From NCBI GenBank assembly GCA_041687755.1, contig JBDNJM010000195.1:1-64000 (forward strand): 64,000 nucleotides of DNA. The letters run 5' to 3'. Origin of the DNA: JBDNJM01 sp041687755. Lineage in GTDB: Bacteria > Planctomycetota > UBA1135 > GCA-002686595. Position numbers and translations under genes: made by a program. Below are positions 8,697-18,144 of this stretch, piece by piece. The notes beneath the pieces are model-generated. The model had not been told where the DNA came from and made no database searches. It saw nothing but the letters and a program-made list of their open reading frames with translations. Positions within the stretch are counted from its first letter, which is position 1. The number at the start of each line of letters is the position of its first letter.

Positions 8697-10040
8697 ATGC
8701 GAGCACTCCACCTGGCCTGGCAATCCGAGTCCCTCAGTCGCAATGCGATGGACCTCCTTCGGGGGCTGCCCCAGCTGCTGCAGGAGGTCTTTACGACCTG
8801 GGGCCTGGGAGCAGCTGCGCCCTGGCTGGCCCGGGCGGTGCTCTTGGGGATCCTGTGCTTGGCCGCCGCGGCCGTGCACTTCGTGGCTCGGCACGTGTTT
8901 GCCAAGGGGTTGGAGAAGCTCGCAGGGCGCACGGACACCAACTGGGACAACCAGCTCGCAGAGCAGGGGGTGTTCGAGCGCCTGGCGCACCTTGTGCCCG
9001 CCTTGGTGATCTACTTCGGGGCTCGGGTGCTGCTCTTGGGTGCGGACGAGTGGGTGTCATTCGCCCAACGGCTGGCATTGGCCTACCTGGCGCTCGTGGG
9101 GGCCATGATCGGGAGCGCGCTGTTGTCAGCGGGGACTCGTATCTACGAGACCGAGTTCCACGCGGCTCGAGAGCGGCCCATTCGCAGCTACGTCCAGGTC
9201 CTGCGCCTGCTCATGTGGGGCTTCGCGATCATCCTGATCCTGAGCGCGCTGATGGGGCGCTCTCCCTGGGCGTTCTTGGGCGGGCTGGGCGCGATGACCG
9301 CGATCCTGATGTTGGTCTTCAAGGACTCCATCCTCGGGTTCGTGGCGAGCGTGCAGATCGCAGGCAATGACATGGTGCGCGAAGGGGACTGGATCGAGAT
9401 GCCGGACTACGGCGCCGACGGCGACGTCCTGGAGATCTCTTTGACGACGGTCAAGGTCCAGAACTGGAACAAGACGATCACGACGATTCCGACCTACGCG
9501 TTGGTCAGCCACGCGTTCAAGAACTGGCGCGGGATGACCGAGTCGGAGGGGCGCCGAATCAAGCGCTCGCTCTATCTCGACATGGCCAGCATTCGGTTTC
9601 TGGACAAGGAGGAGCTGGGGCGCGATGGCAAGGTGCAGCTCTTGCAGCCCTATCTAGCGAGCAAGAGCACCGAGCTGTCCGAGTTCAACGAGCAGCTGGG
9701 GGCCGACCTGGGCTCGCTCGTGAACGGGCGCCGCCTGACGAACGTCGGCAACTTCAGGGCCTACGTGGAGGCCTACCTGCGAGCGCATCCCCAGATCCAC
9801 CAGGGCATGACCTTGCTGGTGCGCCAGCTGGCGCCGAGCGAGAAGGGCCTGGGGATCGAGCTCTACGTGTTCTGCAAGGAGCAGCGCTGGGCGCACTACG
9901 AGTCCATCCAGGCAGACATCTTCGACCACTTGCTCGCGGTGCTACCGGAGTTCGGGTTGCGGGTCATGCAGATGCCGACCGGCGCCGATGTGCGTGCGTC
10001 CTACGTAGGTGATCGGTCCGTGGAGGGCGGATCGGCGTAG
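8697..10040 (+). CDS. ybdG: MscS-family mechanosensitive channel, YbdG type
   Basis: About 447 residues (430 if the ATG at 8748 is used). The match to E. coli YbdG runs the full length: the pore-lining segment GLGAMTAILMLVFKDSILG, then VASVQIAGNDMVREGDWIEMP and YGADGDVLEISLTTVKVQNW, TTIPTYALVSHAFKNW, GRRIKRSLYLD, and near the C-terminus MTLLVRQLAPSEKGL and YESIQADIFDHL. Four or five N-terminal helices span the inner membrane, and the beta domain and cytoplasmic cage follow. The family opens under membrane tension and protects against hypo-osmotic shock with small conductance. It appears to be monocistronic. Confidence 0.92.
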   Translation: MRALHLAWQSESLSRNAMDLLRGLPQLLQEVFTTWGLGAAAPWLARAVLLGILCLAAAAVHFVARHVFAKGLEKLAGRTDTNWDNQLAEQGVFERLAHLVPALVIYFGARVLLLGADEWVSFAQRLALAYLALVGAMIGSALLSAGTRIYETEFHAARERPIRSYVQVLRLLMWGFAIILILSALMGRSPWAFLGGLGAMTAILMLVFKDSILGFVASVQIAGNDMVREGDWIEMPDYGADGDVLEISLTTVKVQNWNKTITTIPTYALVSHAFKNWRGMTESEGRRIKRSLYLDMASIRFLDKEELGRDGKVQLLQPYLASKSTELSEFNEQLGADLGSLVNGRRLTNVGNFRAYVEAYLRAHPQIHQGMTLLVRQLAPSEKGLGIELYVFCKEQRWAHYESIQADIFDHLLAVLPEFGLRVMQMPTGADVRASYVGDRSVEGGSA

Positions 10041-10190
10041 CGAGCCTGACGCCTTGTGAGCTGCCGACGCCCGGCGCCTGGGCGCGGGGCGACGCGTCGA
10101 GCCACGGGTTTTGGGCCCGGGTCCTCGACGAACGGATCGATTTTTCAGAGATCTGCGCCGCGGTTCTGATGGCGCCGGGAGTTCACCAGC

Positions 10191-13100
10191 ATGTCCGCTA
10201 CGCCTGAGTCCTCCGCCGATCCGATGCTTGAGGCCCTGCTCTCCGAGGCGGGGTGGGTCTTGGGGCTGGCGAAGCGGCTGGCGCGGGATCAGGCGGCGGC
10301 GGAGGATCTTGCGCAGAGTGCGATGGCGCTGGCGATTGAGCGGCGGCCGGGGTTGGGGGAGGGGTTGCGGCCCTGGTTGGCCGTGGTCCTTGGGCGGCTC
10401 GCGCGGACGTCGGTGCGGGGGGAGGTGCGGCGGCGGGAGCGAGAGGCTCTGGTTGCGGAGCAGCGGGGGGGCGCCAGCGCCAGCGGCGGTGGCGAGGAGG
10501 CGCTGGAGCGCTTCGAGCTGCAGCAGGAGCTGGCGCGGCGGGTGGCGCAGTTGCCGGAGCCGTATCGAGGGGTGTTGCTGCGGCGGTACTACGAGGGCCT
10601 GTCGGTGGGGGAGATTGGGAGGGTGACCGGGAGGTCGCCGGGAACAGTGCGGTCGCAGTTAGCCCGCGGGCTGGAGCGGCTGCGATTGCAGTACGGGAAC
10701 GACTCCGAGGGGCGTGATGCGCTCGGCGTGTTCCTATTGGCCGCCGGTCGGAAGACCGGTTTCGTTTCGAGGCGGATCGCGGAGATCGTTGGTATGAAAA
10801 GTTCCACCAAGCTTGTCGGGGGGGTCGCTGCGGCGATCGCCGTTGCGGTCGGATTGAAGATGTCGGGGCTCGCGGGAGCGGCGGAGGCTGGACCTCTAGA
10901 CCGGGAGGCAGCGGTTGCGGAACTTGAGCTCGACGGGAACGGGGAGCGGCTCGAGTCTGTAGCAAGCGTCGCTGGGGAAGAGCTGGAGCGGCGTGAGGTG
11001 CAGCAGACGGAGGTGGCGCTCGCGGGAGAGAATGCGGCGCCGGCGGTGTTGGGCGCGAGCGCGGCGGAGGTCTCGACCGTGCGTGCTCGGATCCTCCGCG
11101 CGGACTCTGCGCCGTTGGCGGGCGCGACACTGAGTTCGGTGCAGCTCGACGGGCGCGCGAACGGAGAAGAGAACGTGGCGTGGAGCGGCACCGATGGGCG
11201 GGTCGCGCTCGAGCTGGCGGACGATGCCATGCGGATGTGGCGCGGGCGGGGACTCGAGATGGTGTTCGCAGCCGGGGCCGATGGCCACGCGACGCGGTTT
11301 GTGGTGAACGAGACGGTCGTGCACGGGGAAGTGGATCTCGGTGAGCTGCGGCTGGATCCGGGCGGGGTGCTGGTGGGCAGCGTGGTGGATGTGGCTGGTC
11401 TCGGGCTCGGCGGGGTCCGAGTCCTGGCGGATTCGGGGGTGCTGAACAAGGACCCTGAAGAGGCGCGCTATCGAGGACCGAACTCCAATGTGTCGCGGGT
11501 GCTGGGCATTTCGGAAGACGACGGATCGTTCGAGTTGACGGGAGTGGAGGTCGCGGAGAGTGTGCGGGTCTGGGCTCGGACTCGGGCGGGGCTCTGGGCG
11601 ACGACCGAATCCGTCGGGCTGGCGGCGGGCGGAGTTGCTGACGTGGGGCAACTGGTGCTTGTGGAGGTTCCAGCCGAGCGACGTGTCGACGGGGTTGTCT
11701 TGGCCCCCGACGGGGCTCCGTTTGCCGGCGCGCGCGTGAGCTACTTCACGCCGGGCGGAGCGTGGGAAGGCGAGGTCGAGGCCGACGAGCGCGGGGGCTT
11801 TACGGTGTTGGCGAGGGACGACTCCGCGATGCAGCTGGTGGCGCGGGACGAGGGGGGGGAGTTCGGGAGGAGTGCGCTGGTCGTTGCGCGCCAGGGCGAG
11901 AGCGCCACGCTGCGGCTGCAGGTTCGGCGGAGCATCGCCGCCACGGTCGCGGACCAGACGGGCGAGCCGGTGTTCGACGCGCATCTGTTGGTGGTCGTGG
12001 ACGACGGATCCGGCCTCGAGGGGGGCGGCTGGCGGCCTCCGCATGGGGTCCGGTGGGTGAGCACCGACGCCGCGGGCCGCGCAGAACTCGAGGTTCCGGG
12101 GCGGGCCTTCGCCATCTCGGTGAAGAAGGCGGGGCACGGCGAGATTCGGGTTGGGCCGTTCGAGGCCGATGCGGCGCCCAGGGCGCTGGGAATCGAGTTG
12201 CCCAAGGGCCCGGAGCTGCGCGGGCGCGTGTTGGCCTACGGCAGGCCGGTGCAGGGCGCGGAGGTCGCGGTCGCGAAGTGGCGTGAGGTGCTCTCGATGA
12301 CAGACGGGTTCCCCAACCGGTTCTGGGTGGGCAATCGGCCGAGGGTGATCACGGACGCTGAGGGGCGCTTCAGCCTGGCGGTGGAGCAGGACTGGCTCAT
12401 GCTGCCTGTCGTGGCGCAGGCTGAAGGTTTGGCCGCGGGCGAGGTGATTTTGCCGATGCCCAAGAGCGGGGACGTGAACGGTCTCGAGATCCACATGACC
12501 GAGGGGGGCGCGATCGAGGGTGCGGTGGTCGCGCCGGAGGGCATTGGCTTTGCCGATCTCTACGTCGCGGCATCACGCGGAGACGGGCGGCCGATTTCGA
12601 CGAAGGTCGACGCCAGCGGGCGCTATCGCTTCGAGGGCCTGACGCCCGGGGACTGGCGCGTGGAAGGGCGACTCGAGGAAATCTGGGTGGAGATGCTGTT
12701 CCGGACCGAGCATCCCGAGGATCGGGAGTTCGGGTGGAACGCGGTTGTTGTCGACGGACGGACGACCGAGCTCGAGGTGGACATGACCGGTCTCGGAGAC
12801 GTGCAGGTACGTGGACAGCTGAAGATCGACGGGGTTGCTCCGCTCGCGGGGTGGACGGTGCAAGCGGTTCCGCCGCCGCACCGGCGCTGGCGGGGGGACG
12901 CGCCGGGGGCGGACCTGGACGCGGAAGGGCGCTTCGCGCTGATGGCCGAGCCGGGGAGGGCAGAGCTGCGCTTCGTCGGGGCACTGCCGGGCGGGGCGAC
13001 GGCCGAAGTATGGCGAGACGTGCGCGTCGCGGGACCGGTGCTTGAGTGGAGTGAGGCCCTGACGACGGCGAGCGTTGAGGAGTGGGTCGAGTCTCCCGCG

Positions 13101-13271
13101 ACGCAGGTGCGCTTCGTGCGGGGCTGGGGTGAATCCGGGGATCGGGTGTGGACGACGGTGCAGGTCGGGGACGACGGGGTGGTGCGCGGGCGTGTGCCGG
13201 TCGGAGAATCGGCGTTGGAGGTTGAGCGGGACGGGGAGTGGGAGGTGTTGCGGAGCGTGGTGGTTCGGTAG
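10191..13271 (+). CDS. ECF sigma factor fused through one membrane helix to a large carboxypeptidase-regulatory (Cna-B-like) region
   Basis: 1026 residues from the ATG at 10191, preceded by GGGAG ten bases upstream. Residues 10-80 are sigma region 2 (GWVLGLAKRLARDQAAAEDL). Residues 110-167 are sigma region 4 with a clear helix-turn-helix (LPEPYRGVLLRRYYEGLSVG, then SPGTVRSQLARGLERLR). Residues 207-227 are a single hydrophobic helix (LVGGVAAAIAVAVGLKMSGL). The remaining roughly 800 residues are repeated carboxypeptidase-regulatory-like beta-sandwiches with motifs such as VDGVVLAPDGAPFAGARV, RGRVLAYGRPVQGAEV and GSFEL or GRFSL strands. Topology would place the sigma domains in the cytoplasm and the beta domains outside. 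That suggests a one-protein transmembrane sigma sensor, possibly released by proteolysis (inference). No separate anti-sigma gene is adjacent. Confidence 0.8.
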   Translation: MSATPESSADPMLEALLSEAGWVLGLAKRLARDQAAAEDLAQSAMALAIERRPGLGEGLRPWLAVVLGRLARTSVRGEVRRREREALVAEQRGGASASGGGEEALERFELQQELARRVAQLPEPYRGVLLRRYYEGLSVGEIGRVTGRSPGTVRSQLARGLERLRLQYGNDSEGRDALGVFLLAAGRKTGFVSRRIAEIVGMKSSTKLVGGVAAAIAVAVGLKMSGLAGAAEAGPLDREAAVAELELDGNGERLESVASVAGEELERREVQQTEVALAGENAAPAVLGASAAEVSTVRARILRADSAPLAGATLSSVQLDGRANGEENVAWSGTDGRVALELADDAMRMWRGRGLEMVFAAGADGHATRFVVNETVVHGEVDLGELRLDPGGVLVGSVVDVAGLGLGGVRVLADSGVLNKDPEEARYRGPNSNVSRVLGISEDDGSFELTGVEVAESVRVWARTRAGLWATTESVGLAAGGVADVGQLVLVEVPAERRVDGVVLAPDGAPFAGARVSYFTPGGAWEGEVEADERGGFTVLARDDSAMQLVARDEGGEFGRSALVVARQGESATLRLQVRRSIAATVADQTGEPVFDAHLLVVVDDGSGLEGGGWRPPHGVRWVSTDAAGRAELEVPGRAFAISVKKAGHGEIRVGPFEADAAPRALGIELPKGPELRGRVLAYGRPVQGAEVAVAKWREVLSMTDGFPNRFWVGNRPRVITDAEGRFSLAVEQDWLMLPVVAQAEGLAAGEVILPMPKSGDVNGLEIHMTEGGAIEGAVVAPEGIGFADLYVAASRGDGRPISTKVDASGRYRFEGLTPGDWRVEGRLEEIWVEMLFRTEHPEDREFGWNAVVVDGRTTELEVDMTGLGDVQVRGQLKIDGVAPLAGWTVQAVPPPHRRWRGDAPGADLDAEGRFALMAEPGRAELRFVGALPGGATAEVWRDVRVAGPVLEWSEALTTASVEEWVESPATQVRFVRGWGESGDRVWTTVQVGDDGVVRGRVPVGESALEVERDGEWEVLRSVVVR

Positions 13272-13588
13272 CGCGCGGCTCGTAGCGTGTCCGGGGGCGA
13301 GCTCACGACCTGACTCGGGGATCGAAAGGTCGGGCATGGCGAGGGTCGGTTGCCGAGCAAGCGATCGCCGGATCGGGTTCCGGAACACTCGCTCGCAGGG
13401 GAGGCCGACCCTCACCGCGGCTGGTCTGGCCGCAGCTAGCGATTGACTACCTCGCGATGCTCCCTGGGCGGAACGAGGTGTGAGCGGGCCGAGGATTGAA
13501 GGCCGGCGTCGGACCCTGCTGAACTGCCTCGACCGTCCGGGGAGGCGTTGAGGAGTCCGCCCAGACCCTGGCTGAGACGTTCGATCCG
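13272..13588. other. Intergenic region, nothing recognised
   Basis: About 317 bases downstream of the sigma-fusion gene. No hairpin with a convincing stem, no repeat and no coding frame with recognisable content. Confidence 0.4.
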
Positions 13589-13915
13589 TTGTCGAATCGA
13601 ATCATTACGGATTCACAGCACGAGACCCGAGCCCTGGACTCTTGCGTCGAGATCCCGCTGGTCCGCTTCACCTGCTTGGCTCTGGTCGTCTACGTCCCTG
13701 CGGAAACCCTGTATTCGTGGCCCTACCTGATGGACCCTGGCTATTTGGTGGACGTCGTCGCGATGCTGTTGCTCGCGCTCGGTGTGCTGCATCTTCGCCG
13801 CCGGCCCGACGCATCGATCGCTCCCCTTGCGGCCGCATGGGGTTGGACTGCTTGCCTCGCCTGGCGGTCGTACCTTGCACGGCGCCTCTCTCGCGAACGT
13901 GATCTCGGGGTCTAG
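13589..13915 (+). CDS. Small membrane protein, hypothetical
   Basis: 108 residues with a hydrophilic start and two or three hydrophobic stretches. These are VRFTCLALVVYVPAETLYSW, a helix in YLVDVVAMLLLALGVLHLRR, and APLAAAWGWTACLAW. The YSWPYLMDPGYLVD core looks like a conserved motif rather than random GC-rich translation. A start closer to the first helix is possible. No function is recognised. The TAG stop lies 39 bases before the 23-residue candidate that follows. Confidence 0.5.
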   Translation: MSNRIITDSQHETRALDSCVEIPLVRFTCLALVVYVPAETLYSWPYLMDPGYLVDVVAMLLLALGVLHLRRRPDASIAPLAAAWGWTACLAWRSYLARRLSRERDLGV

Positions 13916-13954
13916 GAAGAGCCGAGGTGGGTCGAGAACTGCGCAGGAGCCGCG

Positions 13955-14026
13955 ATGATTTTTGCGCTCGTGCTGTTCGCGGCGGCGTTCTTCCTGGCCG
14001 TTCGGGAGCGGCGGGATCGCGGCTGA
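13955..14026 (+). CDS. Possible 23-residue single-helix membrane microprotein
   Basis: An ATG preceded by AGGAG at five bases opens a 23-codon frame: MIFALVLFAAAFFLAVRERR then DRG and TGA. The hydrophobic helix followed by a charged tail is typical of bacterial membrane microproteins. It sits 39 bases after the preceding small membrane protein and could be co-transcribed with it. Support is only the ribosome site and composition. Confidence 0.35.
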   Translation: MIFALVLFAAAFFLAVRERRDRG

Positions 14027-14152
14027 TCGGTCCAGCGAGCGCTCGTCGGACTCCCCCGGAATCGGGCCCGAATGAATGACCGGTTCCCGGGCGACGCGAG
14101 GGCTGCGCGAGCGGTCAGCCTGGAACCCGTCGAGCGCAGCGCGAGCCTCGGC

Positions 14153-14725
14153 TCAGGGGCCGACCACCAACTCCAGCTCGTTGCTGGCGGCGAACGCGTC
14201 GACCAGTGGGCCGCCGGGCTCGGCGCTGATCCACTGCAGGAAGTCGTCGGCGCCGCGGAGTGCCGGCGTGTCGGGGATCGGGACTCCGAGCGTCGCGGAG
14301 CCGGAGCCGTCGGTGCCCTGCGTGCCCAGCAGCTTGGGTGCAGCCAGGTCGGTCAGGCAGGCGGACGGCAGCGCGACGTTGGCGAACTCGCCCGAGTAAA
14401 GGGCCAGGGCGAGCGCGGACGGGGCGCCGTCGTGGAGCTGCAGTTCGAGGGTCTGGCCGATGCCGCCGCTGCCGGTCCAAGTGATCGAGGGTTCGAAGCC
14501 GGTGCTGCTGCAGCCTTGGCCGAAGGGCTCGGCGCCCCCGAGGCCCAGGTCCACGAGGTTCAGGAAGAAGGCCTCGCGACCGACGACGGGATCTTGAGCG
14601 GTGAAGAACAGGCGGCCCGCGAACTCGATGGCTTCCGTAGCCAACGGGCTGGCGGATCCGGGCACGACTTCGGGCAGCAGGGCGGGAGCGCTGCCGTCCG
14701 CGGACTCCCTGATCGTCCCCTGAAT
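14153..14725 (-). pseudogene. C-terminal remnant of an ELWxTDGT-type exported protein
   Basis: The open frame starts without a start codon near IQGTIRESADGSAPALLPEV. It continues with one repeat-like unit, EFAGRLFFTAQDPVVGREAF (compare RRVLFSAQDDSGVGRELW in the intact ELWxTDGT protein at 21.2-23.0 kb). It then ends in a beta-rich C-terminal module of about 110 residues (from ITWTGSGGIGQTLELQL to NELELVVGP). The N-terminal repeats and signal peptide are missing, and the frame runs back into the end of the adjacent minus-strand gene. It is most likely a deletion product with only the tail left. Confidence 0.6.
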
Positions 14726-14753
14726 CGGAGGTCGGGTCGGTGACCCGCCCCGG

Positions 14754-16149
14754 TCAGAGTCCCACCCGCAGTTCGATGGCTCCTGTCAGCGCGCTCGGTA
14801 CCGCAGCGCTCGGAGAGAGGTCCAAGCAGCAGGCCCTGGGCGTAGTACGAGAGGCCGATCAGGGCGGGAAGTGCCGGCACGTCGAGCGTGAAGTGCACCG
14901 GCGCGCCGGCGCCGGTCCAGGCCGGGCCGAACAAGGTCAGGATCGGGTTCGGCGGCGCCAGGGAGACCAGTAGCTCCCCGGCGCTGCCCGCGCCGGCCAT
15001 GCCGTAGCCGGGCAACAGCGGCCCGCAGGGGAAGCCGGGTGCGGGATCGCGCGCGACCACCAGCACGCTCAGGGCGCCGGGGTCTTGGCTGTCGAGCGGG
15101 TTGTCGAGGCCGAGCGTGACGCTGCCGCCGACGGCGGGTTGGCCTGCGAGCACCGTCAGGCTGCCGCTGGGGTTGACTCCGCAGCCGTAGGGCACGGCCT
15201 GTGCCTGGGGGGCGCGCGCGAAGGTGAACAGGTCGGCGAAAATGTAGGCGGCGTCCTCGGCCTTGCCCTCGGTCTCGTGCACCTCGATCGACTGGAAACC
15301 ATTGCCGTCGATCACGCCGTAGAACCCCGTCGATCCTGCGGAGAGCCCGAAGCCGCCGAAGTCGACCGGCTGGGTCGTGTCGCCGTCGAGGATCAGCTCG
15401 ATGCCCGCCTGGCCCGCGTTGCAGTGGATCCAGATGCCGGCTGCAGTGAACTTGCCCGTATCGGAGGTGGCGACCCAGCCGTCGGTACACGCGCCAGGAA
15501 TATTGCAGCCGGTGCCGGTCGTGTAGCTCCCGTGGGGCAGCTGGTAGAAGCCGTACTGTCCGAAGATCGCTGGTCCGGTGCCTGTGGTGATGTCGCTCGA
15601 GGCATTGTTGCCGCTCCAAGTCACGTCGAGGTCGGAGACGCCGGTCGCGGTTGCGGGTGTGCGCGGCCAAAGCGAGGACTCGAAGCTCTCTTGGGTGGTG
15701 CTCCAGCCTCGAGCCGCAATGGCGGCGAGGAACGCCGGCTGGTCGATGAACGTGATGGGTCCGTCCACCCCGCCTGGCGTGACGATGAACTCGACCGTCG
15801 TCGGTGTGCTGTCTTGGGTGCCGTCGTTGGCGACATACATGAATGTGTCCGTACCCACGAAGCCTTGCGCGGGCTCGTACTCCAGCGACCCGTCTTCGTA
15901 GAGGAATAGGACCCCCGCGGCGCCGGCGGAGCTCACTAGAAACGCCTTGAGCGAGTCTCCCTCAGGATCGCTGTGATTCGCCAAGACACCGGGGTCGTCG
16001 ATGCTCAGATTGTCGCCTTGGCTCGTCGTGTAGACGTCGGGCGCGACGATCGGCGGATCCCCCGAACTACTTTCGGTGGCCTCGCTGGGAGTCGCCATGG
16101 ACAGAACTCCGAACAAGACTCCGGCGCGGACGCTGACTGTGGGCTGCAT
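14754..16149 (-). CDS. Exported cadherin-like domain protein with C-terminal beta module, frameshifted near its end
   Basis: From the ATG at 16149 a signal-peptide-like start (MQPTVSVRAGVLFGVLSM) leads to a bacterial cadherin-like domain (about residues 35-130: DPEGDSLKAFL, GFVGTDTFMYVANDGT). A beta-sandwich region of about 190 residues follows, with several Cys. The shared C-terminal module (YGCGVNPSGSLTVLAG onward, with PCGPLLPGYGM) comes last. In the frame used so far the protein would run on as GPLSERCGTE. One base away it finishes as LLLDLSPSAAVPSALTGA, then IELRVGL and TGA at 14754. A single-base indel near 14826 therefore separates body and true tail. Function unknown; probably cell-surface. 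Confidence 0.65.
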
Positions 16150-16345
16150 GCACCCAGCCTAGACGCGTTCTTCCGCTGTAGAGATGACAGGCCCGTCATG
16201 TGGCCGAGCAAGGGGGTGGCCGGAACGACGGTTCTTGCCGCCCGCGGTTCGTCGGGTTGTGGCGACTCATGGGCGACCGCCCGCGGCTGCTGCCCTCGAG
16301 CAGCCTGAGCAGCTGGCGCGCTCGGTCCCGGCCCGAGGCTGAGGC

Positions 16346-18034
16346 CTAGGGCGCCAGCGTCAGCGGGAGCGACTCGCTCGCGAAGGTTGCGGTCGCGCTG
16401 GAGGTGTCGAACAGAAGGTAGGCGTGGTGCAGGACGAGGCCAGCGAAGGCAGGCTCCAGGCCCGGCGGCAGGGCTAGTGCCGCCAGGGCGGTGCCCTGGT
16501 CGGAGACCGTTCCGAGCGTGCCCTGGAACACGGCTCCGTTGGCGCCGTTCAGGGTGAACAGGGTGTATGCATCGAGCTGGAGCGCCACGGTCAGGCCGTC
16601 GACGTTGACGCCGGGTGAGGTGCCGCTGGCGGATCCGACGACGAGGTGCAGGTCCCCAGCGGAGGCTTGTCCGGGGGCGAGCACGAGCTGTTGAGTGCCA
16701 CCTGAAGAAAGCGAGAGTTGCGCCGGTGAGGCCACGAAGTCTGCGCCGCTGTGGAGCGCTTGGAGGTCGGCGACGAGCCGCTCGTAGGCGGCCGTGACTT
16801 GCGGGTCGGCCGAGGGAACTAGGGTGTTGGCCTCGAAGGGGTCGGCGATCAGGTCGTAGAGCCGATCGGGATCGCCGGCCCGCACGACCAGCTTGTAGCG
16901 TTCGTCGCGGACGACGTAGTCATGGTCGGCGATGGGCAAGCTGCTGCCGTTGGGCTCGAAGCGCTCGGAGTAGAGCGTCTTGCGCGGGCGGGCGGCAGGG
17001 TCAGCGAGCACCGGGGCGAACGAAACGGAGTCGTCGGCGGCGATCCCCGTACCGGTCAGGTCGCCGATCGTCGCGAACAGGTCGGTGGCGCCGACGAGCG
17101 CTGCGGTCTCGGCTGCGGCTACCCCTGGGCCGCGCACGACCAGCGGGACATTGACGCCGCCTTCGAGCACGGAGCCCTTGGCTTCCTGGCTCGAGAACGG
17201 CGGCTCCGAGGCCTGCCCCGTCGTGCCGTTGTCGCCCATGAAGACCACGTAGGTATCCGCGGGATCCACGGCGGCCAGCAGCCGTCCGAACTGATCGTCC
17301 ATGACCTCGACCATCGCCTTCACGCGCTGGGCGGCACCTACGCCGGGGCCGAGATTCCCGCAGGCGGCGTTAGGGCAGAGGCTCGCAGGCGGGCAGAGGT
17401 TCGTGGGCGGCGAGTGCACCGGCGTGTGCGGCGCGTTGTAGGCCACGTAGACGAACCAGGGCTCGGGCAGGGTCGCGACCGCGGCGAGGGCGTCCTCGGT
17501 CGTGTCGACGGTCACGTACGTGGTCACGGGTTGCGGATGGGTGACGCCGTTGGTGGTCTTGGTCCAGGACGAGTAGTCCTGGACGCCGCCGCCGATAGGG
17601 CCCGCGTAGTGCCCGAAGCCTGAGGTGTTGGGGTGCAGCAGGTTGTTGCCGCCGAGATGCCACTTGCCGAGGGCGGCGGTCGTGTAGCCGGCGGGGGAGT
17701 CGCGCAGGGCCTCCGCCAGCGTCGTCTCCGAATTGGCCAGGACGTTGCCTCCGCCGACCGTGCCGATACCGGTCCGAAAGCCGTAGCGACCCGTCAGCAG
17801 CGAGGCGCGCGTCGGGCTACAGGTGGGATACGCCCAAGCGTTGCGGAACAGCATGCCCTCGGCAGCGAGCCCGTCGATCGTGGGCGTGCACGGTGGCGCC
17901 GTGCCCTCCCCATAGGCCGAGACCAGGTCGACCCCGAAATCGTCCGCGATGACCAGCAGGACGTTCGGCGTGGACTCCTGGGCCACGGCAGGGGGCGTGG
18001 TTGTGCAGGCGAGCAGGAGGGCGAATCGGAGCAT
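16346..18034 (-). CDS. Exported formylglycine-type sulfatase with C-terminal beta module
   Basis: 562 residues. The start at 18034 gives a signal peptide (MLRFALLLACTTTPPAVAQ). PNVLLVIADDFGVD holds the metal-binding Asp pair. C72 in CSPTRASLLTGRY is the C-x-P-x-R motif that is converted to formylglycine in active type I sulfatases. ALGKWHLGG and MGDNGTTG are the other conserved blocks. The enzyme hydrolyses sulfate esters, probably of polysaccharides, in the periplasm or outside. The last 120 residues (SPAQLSLSSGGTQQLVLAPG to LPLTLAP) are not part of the catalytic fold. They are a version of the beta module found on other exported proteins here. No modifying enzyme gene is in the window. Confidence 0.88.
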   Translation of the reverse strand: MLRFALLLACTTTPPAVAQESTPNVLLVIADDFGVDLVSAYGEGTAPPCTPTIDGLAAEGMLFRNAWAYPTCSPTRASLLTGRYGFRTGIGTVGGGNVLANSETTLAEALRDSPAGYTTAALGKWHLGGNNLLHPNTSGFGHYAGPIGGGVQDYSSWTKTTNGVTHPQPVTTYVTVDTTEDALAAVATLPEPWFVYVAYNAPHTPVHSPPTNLCPPASLCPNAACGNLGPGVGAAQRVKAMVEVMDDQFGRLLAAVDPADTYVVFMGDNGTTGQASEPPFSSQEAKGSVLEGGVNVPLVVRGPGVAAAETAALVGATDLFATIGDLTGTGIAADDSVSFAPVLADPAARPRKTLYSERFEPNGSSLPIADHDYVVRDERYKLVVRAGDPDRLYDLIADPFEANTLVPSADPQVTAAYERLVADLQALHSGADFVASPAQLSLSSGGTQQLVLAPGQASAGDLHLVVGSASGTSPGVNVDGLTVALQLDAYTLFTLNGANGAVFQGTLGTVSDQGTALAALALPPGLEPAFAGLVLHHAYLLFDTSSATATFASESLPLTLAP

Positions 18035-18144
18035 GTGGCGGGAGTTCCAGAAGGACTGCGGCGTAGGTCGGGCCGCTTCTGGAACCGGGCGCGGTGCCGC
18101 AGGTTCCGCGGGTTTCTGACGAGCGCCTGCGGCAGGGCCGGAGC

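Noticed and set aside
10198..13415. Several long frames antisense to the sigma-fusion gene, up to 530 codons
   Set aside because: They are products of high GC codon bias opposite a real gene, are rich in Arg, Pro and His, and contain no recognisable domain.
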